Below are positions 36,218 to 46,969 of a DNA stretch of 64,000 nucleotides, piece after piece. The notes beneath the pieces are model-generated. The model was given only the letters and a program-made list of their open reading frames with translations, was not told the origin of the DNA and did not search any database. The first letter of the stretch is position 1. Each line of letters starts with the position of its first letter. Source of the stretch: Rhizopus sp. PT2906 (lineage: Eukaryota > Mucoromycota > Mucoromycetes > Mucorales > Rhizopodaceae); the NCBI GenBank assembly GCA_025529335.1, contig JAMYHX010000017.1:1-64000 (forward strand), read 5' to 3'. The position numbers and the translations under genes were made by a program.

Positions 36218-37210
36218 TTATACCCCCCATCTTTTGGCTTTAGTAGGTAAGGCAGGAGGGCGTCTTAGTACTCTCCAGAGCATAATACTGGTTGCAAATG
36301 ATAAAGAGTACCAAGTGATCAAGTAATTCAAATGACTATTACGAACTTCAACAGTAGGCGGTCTACCAACAGGCACCCCCTTGTCAATGAGAACGTGTTC
36401 TTTATAAGGTGATATGTCTAAAAAATATCACAATTTAGTCGACACTCTTTGATTTATCTTACTTCATATTGTACCTGATACTCTTTCAATCATGACAGGT
36501 TGTGCATTCGTTAACCTGGCCATCGTATCAACATCTGCCCAGTACCACTGATTGTGCTCAATATCATTATCGGGTGTAAACGAATTTTTTTCTTCATTTA
36601 TACGTATTAAACCAATCACTTCGACTTCTCCTGTCTCTATACTCTCAGGCCGGGTCCTCTGATCTCTTTTGTCAGAGGGAACCCATCCTCTTTTGACGAG
36701 GATGGTCGTTCCGTTATCTCTTTCTAAGGGTGTAATAATAAAGTAACCCGCATTGCCATCTCCTCTCGTTCTGGGGCCTAGCAGTATTTCCTGATCATGT
36801 CTATAATGTCCCTTGACATAGACTTTACGGTACTCATATTCTTCTAAAACATCAGGGCTATCTAACCGTATTATATAACTTGTTCTCAGGTTACTAAAAT
36901 TGTGTCTTTCTTACTTTATACGTTTGGGTAAAGGAATGGGTTCTCGATGTAAGCGGTCCTCAAGAGTGTTGATCAACTGAACCTTCCAGCGAAGTCTTTG
37001 AACTTGCCATGTGCCAAGTCCAAATGTTATGAAGGGAATAGTGCACAAAAGTGCTGTGCCAAAGTTGAACTTTCTTTTTCTTGTTGTGTATATTTGCTGA
37101 ATTGGCTTTTTTTCTGTCGAGGCTGCCTCCGTCGTTAACCATTTCTTCATCACACATTGTCGAATATGACTGCCTCCTCTCGTAAACTGTGCAAATCTAT
37201 TACTCCACAT
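36218..37210 (-). CDS. SHY1: SURF1/Shy1 cytochrome c oxidase assembly factor
   Basis: Three exons (36915-37210, 36475-36857, 36218-36417) give 292 aa. A basic N-terminus (MWSNRFAQFTRGG) serves as the mitochondrial signal. The first membrane segment is at about 50-68, followed by the SURF1 hallmark FGLGTWQVQRLRWK. The intermembrane part has EYRKVYVKGHYRH, LLGPRTRGDGNAGYFIITPL, VKRGWVPSDKR and NQWYWADVDTMA. A C-terminal segment HLNYLITWYSLSFATSILVLWR is the second anchor. SURF1 supports heme insertion and early assembly of Cox1 in complex IV in the inner membrane. The frame continues upstream only through a TTG, so Met 37210 is the start. Confidence 0.95.
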
Positions 37211-37347
37211 CTCTTTATTTTTAAAGAAAAGCGGCAGGCCCTTGGAGAAGAAGAAAGTCAACCAGTTCAATTACCATACGTGACTGTCAAATGTTGGATT
37301 CAATGAGCTCAATTACAAAAAAAAAGTTTTGATCTTTATTTCTCCCA

Positions 37348-38096
37348 ATGAGTCCTGACAAAAAGTTAACCAAACGTGAAAAGAAAGCCCAAGCATTTAA
37401 AAAGCGTGCAAAAAAGAATCAAGAGATCACAGAAGAAAATGCGATTCCTCAGCCTGATGAAGTTCCCGAGATCGAACAACCACAGAGTGATCGTAAGCGA
37501 AAAACCGTTGATTCTCAAGAGGCAGTAGCTATTGACGTGCCAGCTGAGGATAAAGAACCTGTAAAGAAAAAGAGTAAAAAGAGTGAGGATAGCAATAAGC
37601 ATGCAGACTCTCGATATATCGTATTTGTTGGAAATTTACCCTTCACGACGACCAAAGAAGATCTCCAGAAGCACTTTTCAACTATTGAAAAAATCAAATC
37701 GATTCGTTTACTGACTGATAAGGCGACGGGAAAGCCAAAAGGGTTTGCATTTATGGAATTCGAAAATGCAAAAGATATGAATGTAAGATAGAGTAGTAAG
37801 ATTAAGACGAAGCATTTACCCTCTTTTTAATATAGAAAGCATTAGCTTTTCATCATACATTCTTCAAAAAGAGACAAATCAATGTGGAATTGACTGCTGG
37901 TGGAGGAGGAAGCAAGAGTGATGCACGTAAAGAAAAGTTAAAGGAAAAGAATAAGCGATTGGCAGAGGAAAGAGTAAGTTTGAACATAGCAAGCAAACAC
38001 TGTGTCTCATTAAAACTGCAATAGGCCAAAAAGCACGAAAAGATTAAGGGCAAAAATGTTCAACAATCCTCTTATAAACTAGATGATGATGAATAA
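37348..38096 (+). CDS. NOP6: Nop6-like nucleolar RRM protein
   Basis: Three exons (37348-37782, 37836-37973, 38025-38096) give 214 aa. A lysine-rich N-terminus with nuclear-signal-like clusters precedes one RRM at about 89-165: RNP2-like IVFVGNLPF at 91-99 and RNP1 KGFAFMEF at 131-138. After the RRM come INVELTAGGGGSKSDARKEKLKEKN and a charged tail, the arrangement of yeast Nop6, a small-subunit ribosome biogenesis factor that binds pre-rRNA. Divergent from SURF1: 137 bp separate the two starts. Confidence 0.88.
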
Positions 38097-39431
38097 ATCA
38101 AAGAAATGAATGAATATTCCCCTCCTCTAAGCAAGAGAAAAAAAGAGAGAGAGAAAATGATTTGCATAAGCTTAAATTGTAAATAAACATAGAATAACAC
38201 TTCAAAGTCTTGTATCCAGAAATACCCAATGAAGAGAAGCATTAACAGTTAGTGCAGTGATTATCAATGTTGTTTTATATAAAAGTTGTCTCTTTTGATT
38301 TTGTTAAACAAGACTACTGTAATACTTGTTTATATCATACTTCATAAATCCTGACGCTGACAGAATAAGAATTACATGCCGTACATCTCCCTTTGATGAT
38401 CCTCTTCAAGTGTGAACGATGACCGCACAACTATTATCTGGGAATATATCAAACTAAGCAGTAAGTGAGTTTTTATATAAAAGAAAATCTTATAGATGGG
38501 ACTGAGTTCAGAGGAATAAGGTGGAAGATACACTGGTATATAAACCCTCTCGAAGATGATAAGATCAGCAGCTTCAGAAGGGATGAGGCAATATCCATAA
38601 CAGTATGGAATCCTTTCATATGGGAAACTCGTTCATAATGTCTAATGCATTGCTGATGTATTGCACATAATGTCCAAAATTGTTAAAAAAGCGAGCGGTG
38701 TTTTCAAACATTCGGTAAATTGAGAGTGGAAGCACAGTATCATCAAAGCAAACAAACAGAACAGTTGTACAACTATAGTACTGTCTTTTTAGCTTACAGA
38801 GAGCCATCAAGGATCGTCTTGAACACGACAAACAATACTGCTGGCCCCGAAAACAAGAAAAAGAAATGCGACATCAAAATGATCAGCGGTTTGTTAGATA
38901 AATGTGTTTTGGCATAAAGTTGCATATGTCATACAGAAAAGATGAAAGCTTTATTTGATTAGCCAGAAAAGAAATAAAACATGGCTTAGAGAACCACGGC
39001 TCCATTTTCAGTATACTTCTTGTCTATCGGATCAATACTCAATCCGATCACCGTATCTCCCCCCTGTCCTTTTATTAGACTTGTTCATAATGTTACATCA
39101 AATATCCCAATTAAGACCTGGATATAGTAGAATACAGGCACAATAACTAGCAAACGATAGCAAGAGGTTGTTTGATATACACACAACTTGCCTACATCAT
39201 CCTTTCTTGCATACTTGTTTCCCTCCTGTCCTCTTTCTTTCTCATTTTCCGAAGAACAGCCGGCTTCATCTTTTTAAAATTCAGTCCGGATAAGATTAAC
39301 CGTCCTGCCATACTTTCCCCTTTTGCAAAAGATAATGCGTGACTTTTAATTTCAAACAGCATTATTATAACGGTCGATCTTACGCTTCTTCTTCTTTTTC
39401 TTTTTTTCATATCAACGATCAGCTTTCAATC
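38097..39431. other. Intergenic, no gene supported
   Basis: 1.3 kb between the Nop6-like stop and the next start. Several short frames on both strands (38616-39146 and 39192-39410) overlap each other and show no domain. The 39360-39420 stretch just upstream of the transporter is pyrimidine-rich, as expected for a fungal core promoter. Confidence 0.4.
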
Positions 39432-40809
39432 ATGGATAATTCATCAGGATTTACGGGAGCATTACTACAGATGATAGCATCTGATATGCCAATGATTTTG
39501 TCGTTAATCTTTGGTGGTTGTTGTAGCAACGTCTTTGCCTTGGAAGTCCTTGTCACGTAAGTGTTTTGTTTGTTTCAATGGTACAGTAACTCACTTTAAA
39601 GCATATAGTGACGCACCAAGAAGTGGTAAGAGATAAAATAAAGCAGTATAAAAAATGCTTTGAACAGAAAACTGACATTTCTGCAGGTCAGTTAATCACT
39701 TTTGGACAATTCCTGTTTGTTGCAATAGAGGGATTACGACACCAACTCACCTGGGGAACATACGGACCGAGACTAAAGAAGACAGTTGTTCCCTTGACAC
39801 ACTGGTTGTTCCTAGTTACATTGTTCTTTATTGTTTCCTTGTTGAACAACATTGCCCTGGGATACAATATATCAGTGCCTTTGCATATTATTTTTAGAAG
39901 CGGTGGACTGATTGTAAATATGATTTTAGGAACTCTTATCTTGGGTAAAAGGTACGTTTATCTTATTTTTTGAGCTTACGTAGACTGGTATTAAATAGTA
40001 GACAGATACTCTGTAGGTCAAATCACAGGTGTTATCTTTGTCACCGCGGGTGTTATCTGGGCCACTTTAGATAACGCATCATCAAGTGCCGAGAGCAAGA
40101 CAGGAAATACAACAGAATTCATCACAGGCATTGCGCTTCTTGTTATTGCCATGGTGTTATCGGCCGGAATGGGATTGTTCCAAGAAGTAACATACAAAAA
40201 ATATGGCAAGCAATGGCGAGAAGGATTATTCTACACTGTAAGTTATAAACATGAATAAGCAGAAGGATATTAACGATATATATAGCACTTTCTTGCCCTG
40301 CCTTTTTTTCTTATCTTTTCAAAAGATTTGCTTGGTCAAGTACAAGAGTATAACAAGTCACCTTTGATGCCTCTCTCTGTTATTTTGGAGGAAGTACCTG
40401 TTCTTGGATCCATTGCTACATATACCCCTGATATAATCAAGACGGCTTTGCACACCATTGAAATTCGTAAACTATGGGCTTATCTCATCCTAAACATGGT
40501 GACTCAGTAAGTGTGTTGTGTAAATAATAGGTAAATAAATACTGATGTTGTTTTAGATATGCATGTATTGCTGGTGTAAATCGAATGACATCTGTGGCTA
40601 CTTCACTCACACTAAATCTTGTTCTCAACCTACGAAAATTCACCTCCTTGATCATCTCCATCATCTATTTTGACAACCATTTTGGATTTGGCGCTCAAAT
40701 GGGAACTGCAATGGTAGTTCTTGGAACATTAATCTATACGCGTGCTGGACTTAAATCAAGTCAAAAGGCAAACAATACTAATGTGTCAGCATCAGTAAAA
40801 GCAAAATAG
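39432..40809 (+). CDS. UDP-GlcNAc/UDP-sugar transporter (SLC35B4/Yea4 type)
   Basis: Six exons (39432-39556, 39609-39625, 39687-39951, 40006-40237, 40286-40506, 40557-40809) give 370 aa. The first segment GGCCSNVFALEVLV and, after a 17-nt exon, SGQLITFGQFLFVAIEGL are diagnostic of the Yea4/SLC35B4 branch. About ten membrane spans follow, including PLHIIFRSGGLIVNMILGTLILGKRYSVGQITGV, GMGLFQEVTYKKYGKQWREGLFYTHFLALP and GVNRMTSVATSLTLNLVLNLRKF. It probably carries UDP-GlcNAc (or UDP-xylose) into the ER or Golgi, supplying chitin- and glycan-related synthesis. The C-terminus is short and cytosolic. Confidence 0.9.
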
Positions 40810-41077
40810 ACTCTCCATTGTCCTTGCATTTTCTCTCTCTTTGATATCAATAAACAAATTGAATCAATATTTATAATTGACTTAATAGACATCAATCCGT
40901 GTCCTCTTATTTTACCCTTTTCCCTCAGGCAGTGAAAGGGATAAATTTGCTTGTGAAGAGCTGCATTAAAAAGTGATTTCAACATCAGCAAAGAAAATGA
41001 CACAAGCCACGAATTTCAAATTAAAATGTTCAGGGATTATTATCATTGACATTTCCCCCTCTAGAAATTCCAACTTA

Positions 41078-43770
41078 ATGAGCACAGGCTTGCTACTTAG
41101 GAGACTACCTAGTCACTTTCCAACTAAAGTATACAATAAGTCTAGTATATTACTTTCATGCCATAAGCGATGGAATTCGAAAAGCACCACCGAAGTATAA
41201 AAAGTGGAAACGTCTTTTTTAAAAAACAAAATAACTGACAACGTACAATAGAAATTGAAAAGCGCAAACCCGAGTAAGAATATTGACTTGACACATTTTC
41301 CAGCAGAAAATATTAGAAATTTTAGTATTATTGCACATATCGGTAATAGTCTATTTTAATCTATAGTGTGTATATTCACTTTTTATTATTGTTATATAGA
41401 TCATGGAAAGAGTACACTAGCAGATAGGTAAATAATGTATAAATATAAAAGGAAACAACAGACTCAACTAGATGATAGACTATTAGAATTCACAAACACG
41501 ATATCAAAGACAGGATCAAATAAACAAGTACTTGATAAATTAAAAGTGGAAAGAGAACGAGGAATTACGGTGAAAGCACAAGTAAAATAAGAAAAAAGAA
41601 AAGCAAGAAACCATCTAATTATATATTTATCTTAGACTGTATCCATGTTTTATCAATATAAAGGGAAAGAGTACCTGCTAAATTTAATTGATACACCGGG
41701 CCATGTGGATTTCAGTTATGAGGTGTCACGTTCCTTGGCGGCATGTCAAGGTACTATCCTACTCGTTGATGCCGCTCAGGGCATTCAAGCACAGACCGTA
41801 GCAAATTTTTACTTAGCCTTTGGTGAAGGTTTAGAGATTATACCCATACTAAATAAAGTAATAAGAAAAATAGACACACATACACGTATGTATCAACTAT
41901 TTCATTAGATTGATCTTCCTGGAGCAGAACCTGAACGAGTGAAACGGCAGATTCAGAGTGCATTCGAATTAGACACATCCTCTATATTACAGGTAAGACT
42001 TGATCATACAAAAGAAAAGGGGGGCCTCACAAAGAAAAACAGATCTCTGCAAAGTCTGGAATCAATATTGATAAAGTATTACCCAACGTCATTGAGAAAG
42101 TACCACCACCTATAGGGGAGATAGAGAAGCCTTTCAGAGCCCTTTTATTTGACTCATGGTACGATCAATACGTCGGCGTTGTTTGCATGCTAGGTGTGAA
42201 GGATGGTGTGATTCGAAAGGGAGATAAGATTATATCTGCGCACTCGGATACTAAATATGAGGTGACAGAGGTTGGCATTATGCATCCAGAGCAAGTGCCT
42301 ACAGGCTATCTGTAAAGCAATCATAAATACTAAATATAACCTGCTCTAACTTGTGTGTATTTAGACATGCGGGCCAAGTAGGATACATTATCTGTGGTAT
42401 GAAGAGTGCCTCTGAAGCGCACATTGGCGACACATTTTATCATGTAGGACAAAAGGTAGATGTCTTGCCTGGCTTTCAGCCTGCACAATCAATGGTATTT
42501 GCTGGTATTTTCCCCGTAGACACGAATGATTTCCGTAAATTAGACGATAATATCAGAAAATTGACCTTGAATGACGCAAGTGTGAGTGTACATAAGGAAA
42601 CAAGCCATGCGCTTGGCCAAGGATGGCGATTGGGGTTTCTTGGCACGCTACATATGGACGTGTTTAGACAAAGACTAGAAAATGTAAGTGGTAAAGTATA
42701 TCCTGTTTTTATTTCATCTAATATGCTTTAGGAATATGATGCCAATATCATTGTCACTCAGCCTACTGTACCATATAAAGGTAATTGAAACCATGGTATT
42801 GAACCAGTTCATGTCTAACATTGAAAAAGTCATTTACAAGGATGGCACATCCAAATTGGTAAGAAATCCTTCCGACTTCCCAGATATGGACGAACGATCA
42901 CTTAGAGTATCCAAATTTCAAGAACCAATGGTCCTAGCAACCTTGATCTTTCCTGATGTAAGTCCACACTATGTTGTAGATGCATATATTAAATAGAGTA
43001 GGAATACATGGGTAAACTGATTGAGCTATGCGGAGTAAGTGAAGACAGGTTACAATAGAATGCTTATTTAGATTATCGAATAGAGTAGACGAGGTGAACA
43101 GTTAGAGTATACATATGTGGATGAAACACGTGTCATGATGAAGTACAGATTACCACTGGCTGAAATAGTGACAGATTTCTATGATGAACTCAAAAGCCGG
43201 TCATCAGGTTATGCCTCATTTGACTATGAGGAAGCAGGTTATGAGGACAGTGATTTAGTCAAGGTGTGTTACAAATATAGCCATAAAACTATCTTTACTC
43301 AATTCATAACAAAAAGATGTCAGTACTCTTAAACTCTAAACCAGTCGATGCATTATCTGTCATTCTACATCGTTCACAAGCAGAGTTTGTTGGTCGTGAT
43401 TGGGTCAAACGACTAAAAGATGTTATTCAAAAACAATTGTTCGAAATATCTATTCAGACTGCTTTAGGCACAAGAATCATTGCAAGAGAAACGTAAGGAG
43501 TTTGAATCATAAATAGGCAATAACCTTTGTATTAATTATATTATCAGTATTTCTGCGCTACGAAAGAACGTTACAGCCAAATGCGTAAGTAAGATAGACC
43601 TATTGGATTGTTTTTTATTTATCATTTTTTAGTACGGTGGAGATGTGTCTAGAAAAATGAAATTATTACAAAAACAAAAGGAAGGCAAGAAGAGAATGAA
43701 GATGATCGGCAATGTGGAGTTACCTCAGAAGGCATTTTATGATTTCATGGATAAAAGTAAAAGCTCATAG
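41078..43770 (+). CDS. GUF1: GUF1, mitochondrial elongation factor 4 (LepA) GTPase
   Basis: Fifteen exons were placed: 41078-41194, 41279-41342, 41400-41427, 41479-41581, 41636-41857, 41909-41992, 42043-42311, 42365-42683, 42732-42780, 42830-42957, 43002-43034, 43084-43263, 43317-43492, 43548-43584, 43633-43770. They sum to 648 aa without a frame break. A mitochondrial presequence (about 1-38) leads into [22 protein letters not shown] (P-loop at about 58-66). KVERERGITVKAQ, DTPGHVDFSYEV and NKIDLPGA (G4) follow. The LepA-specific C-terminal part is present (YVDETRVMMKYRLPLAEIV, YGGDVSRKMKLLQKQKEGKKRMK). EF4/Guf1 remodels stalled mitochondrial ribosomes and supports translation under stress. 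Some introns are under 50 nt. Confidence 0.95.
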
Positions 43771-43971
43771 CGGAATAATACATCATCCGTAAGTTACGTG
43801 TGTGTTGATTACATAATAAAGTTATTTTATTATTATAATAAAAGTAGTTAAACATAGAGATAATATTAAGTAGTAAATAAAAGAAGCGTATGTATATAGA
43901 ATAGAATAAAGAGGGGACAAAGGTGTATATGTATAAATGTATAAGTATATATATATAATATATATAGTTTG

Positions 43972-44574
43972 CTATAGTCCTTTGGGCGTCAATGTTAACT
44001 TGAGGGTGCTTCCTCGACGACTTGTGATTAAATCCTCCAGTTCTTTCATCTTTCTTTGTTTTTCCAATTCATCTTGAGTCAATTCTTTTTTACCAACATT
44101 GTATGTCTTTACTTTATGTAAGAGTGGTGTTGATTTACTAATACATGGCTCAATCGACACGACCGATGCAGCTGCTGAAGGACTTCCGCTTTTCGTACTA
44201 CTGCGACGTCGATCCCGCAATTTACATTTAAAGGTCGACTTGGGCTTTTTATCATCCTCAATATCACTATAGATTACGGTAGATGAACAAGAGTGACGAC
44301 GATTACTGGCAGATGTCTTGGCTTTCACATAACTTTCTTCAGTCACAGGGCGTTCAGGTCTTCTTCTTGAGAGGGGAGAAGGAGGTATAGGCTGATCATA
44401 ATTAGAGAACGTGGTTCTGATAGGCGAAACAAGGGAATAGATAGAAGATGAATGCTGAAGTACGGGAGAAGATATTTTTAACTGACCAGCAGTTTTTCGA
44501 TTGTAAGTTAATGATTCTTGTTGCTGTGGACGAAACAAGCTTTTTAATTTGGCAGATTTCTTTCTTTCAAGCAT
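43972..44574 (-). CDS. Hypothetical Ser/Arg-rich protein (200 aa)
   Basis: Single exon with the first ATG at 44574 (MLERKKSAKLKSLF). The protein is low in hydrophobics and rich in Ser, Arg, Lys and Pro. It has several RRxS basophilic kinase-like sites (NRRHSCS, RDRRRSSTKS, TSRRGST) and a short coiled segment near the C-terminus (LTQDELEKQRKMKELEDLI). It is probably an intrinsically disordered regulatory protein. No family was recognised. The gene converges with GUF1, 201 bp apart. Confidence 0.65.
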   Translation of the reverse strand: MLERKKSAKLKSLFRPQQQESLTYNRKTAGQLKISSPVLQHSSSIYSLVSPIRTTFSNYDQPIPPSPLSRRRPERPVTEESYVKAKTSASNRRHSCSSTVIYSDIEDDKKPKSTFKCKLRDRRRSSTKSGSPSAAASVVSIEPCISKSTPLLHKVKTYNVGKKELTQDELEKQRKMKELEDLITSRRGSTLKLTLTPKGL

Positions 44575-45643
44575 AAGAAAAGACGCACACACGCACGATT
44601 GTTAATTAAAGGAAAGGAGAAAAAGAGAAGGAAATAAGAATAAAAAGAATATTTTTATGTGGTCTTGAAGAATAGAAGAATAAAAGAGGAGAAAAGACAG
44701 ATCACGGGGATTAATGAATGGTGCAGTAAATTTGCCTGGGTCCAACAACAAAATAAGCAATTCCACATGGTGAATAACTCATCATGGTGTCATCATGACA
44801 TTGCCATTGTACAAGACAACATGAATTTTGTAACTCCTCTTTTGCGGATATTTAATTTTATTTTACAGCAGATTTTTTTCAGGCCCGCATGATTCAAGAA
44901 CCCTCTAATGATGAGTGAAAAAATAATGTGTATTCTTGAATTATGATGGTTATAGGAGGGGACAACCTTGAATTCGCCTAGATATATTCTTTATAAACTC
45001 ATTAAAACATAAATTATCTGAATCAAGCAAAGTTACTTTGATAGACTCGATTACTCTACAATGCACAGCCTTTTTTATACTGTGTGCCTGCCCTGTTTAC
45101 TTGTTGCAATCATTTTATTTTCAAATTTCTTTTTGTGACAAGCCCTTTATTGCGATACTCTTCATTTTGATTTAATAGCTTTGAGGAGAAAATATGACAA
45201 AGGGAGAAGGACGGGTCTTGCTAGAGGGATATTTGCGCCTTCCGTGGCTTAATATTAAAAACAGAAGTTGGTTGTCTTGACTAAAAGGCGTCGTTTTTTT
45301 TTTTCACATGTGTTAATGTATGATATATTCCTGATAATCAAAGTATGATACTACATTAACACAGCTCGAGTTTATCAATATGCCTGTCCTAATTCATATG
45401 ATACCATCAGTAAATTGAACCTTTGACATGTTAAAGTCCCATTATACCTTCAAAACCCAAAACCTCCCAGGATCAGTCTCCTGAGTAGGTTTAAACAATA
45501 GTAGCTTTGAAATGGATACAAGTGATATGAATCTAGTATTTGTAGTTTATAAAAAGAAGAATATCAACCAATCTTATGAAATACTTCGTTTTATTTTAAA
45601 GATAACAGACTATTCTATTTACAAAAGCCTGTTGTATACCAAA
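44575..45643. other. Intergenic, no gene supported
   Basis: About 1.1 kb. A 77-codon frame at 44659-44892 has no recognisable product. Otherwise AT-rich DNA. No RNA gene was recognised. Confidence 0.35.
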
Positions 45644-45844
45644 TTAGGCTTTACAGCAAAACCAACATGCTTCAAATTTAACTAGCTCCCACCCTGGATC
45701 GCATTTATGTCGAAAAGTGGCACAAGCATATGAGCAATGGTCGAACGACCTACGAGTGGGCGTATTTGAGTCATGACCTTCGGCGTTAGATATGGCCATG
45801 GAAAAGCAGAGGGCAAAAAGAACAGTAAAAGAGGAAGCCTTCAT
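45644..45844 (-). CDS. Small secreted cysteine-rich protein (66 aa)
   Basis: Single exon. A clear signal peptide (about 1-20, MKASSFTVLFALCFSMAISN, likely cleaved near AEG) is followed by a short mature peptide with six cysteines at 37, 41, 48, 60, 63 and 64. The spacing is C-x3-C-x6-C-x11-C-x2-C-C, enough for three disulfides. A dibasic RR at 31-32 could be a processing site. The layout is that of a small secreted peptide (effector-like, antimicrobial or signalling), but it matches no family that I can name, so no activity is claimed. Short length leaves some chance of a spurious frame; the signal peptide and cysteine pattern argue for a real gene. Confidence 0.6.
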   Translation of the reverse strand: MKASSFTVLFALCFSMAISNAEGHDSNTPTRRSFDHCSYACATFRHKCDPGWELVKFEACWFCCKA

Positions 45845-46960
45845 TTCGAATTAATGTTAAAAGTATTAAATGCTGAATATATATTAGAAGAAAGCAACCT
45901 ACTGCATTTATATTCGAACGTGAATGCATCACAAAATACTATAAGGCTTAGCATGAAGAGAAAAGAACGGTCAATGAAAGGAGAGTATACCTGAGGGGTG
46001 CATTATGAGCAATACGATGCTTACAAGTAAAGCATTATAAAAGGATTAACATGCCTTTAAGAAAAAGTGCCTCGTTTCCGTATTAAATCTTGTACTAACT
46101 GAAGTGAGCCCCACATTATCTTCTACTCGTTCTTTTGATCCTTCAACTGTTATTCAATGACATACGTTCTTATGCGTCATTTCCAGTAATGGACTATGAT
46201 TACGATGCATACTCTACTTCCCTCCTAGCCAATAACAAAAAGCACTCATCCTTAACCTTCAGTGCCTTTTCTTTGTTTTCATTCCTGTCATGTGAGCGGA
46301 GATCGTCGAATACATTACTTGCAGGAAACATGAAGCACTTTGATTATCATTAATTTCATAAAGACATTCTAACAGAAGAAAATAACACTCCCTGTTTTCC
46401 TTGTTCTTCCTATCTTGTTTTTTATTTCGCCCTTATTTTTTCATTATTCCAACAACGCCCTTATTTTCATTACTTTTATTATCTTTATTTTGCATGAAAA
46501 AGTAAGCAACTCCTGACTCTATTGTAGTTGATGCGACACCTTTATTGTAAAGGAGAATAGTAGTCATTGTGTATTCGAAGATAATAAAATATTACACCAT
46601 TTATAAAGCCCTTCTAGTTGAATCAAAGCAAAAATACTAAAAATGAACGTATCGCGCTTTTTCTCAGCTCTAGGTCGTATAATACAAAGTACATTCCTTA
46701 TTAAATAGCCATGAAAGCAGTATTCATGGCTTATTTCAAATTGTTCCTTGGCTTTTTGAACAATTGGGATTTGCTCTCTGCTCGAGCATATGGGCAAATT
46801 CACCATCAGCCCCTTTCTTGTTCTTCATTGAATTGCAGATTTTTAGTTATGGTAACAAGGCAGTCGATCAACTCTTGAATCCAATCATCATCGTAAGACC
46901 CCTCTACACAAAATCAAAGCGTCTTATTGCAAATGTTTGCCGCAAGATAAAAGGACAAAG
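45845..46960. other. Intergenic, no gene supported
   Basis: Upstream of the secreted-peptide gene and left flank of the DIRS-like relic. The frame running from 46764 crosses into the retroelement and is not an independent gene. No RNA gene was recognised. Confidence 0.35.
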
Positions 46961-46969
46961 TACGTCCTA

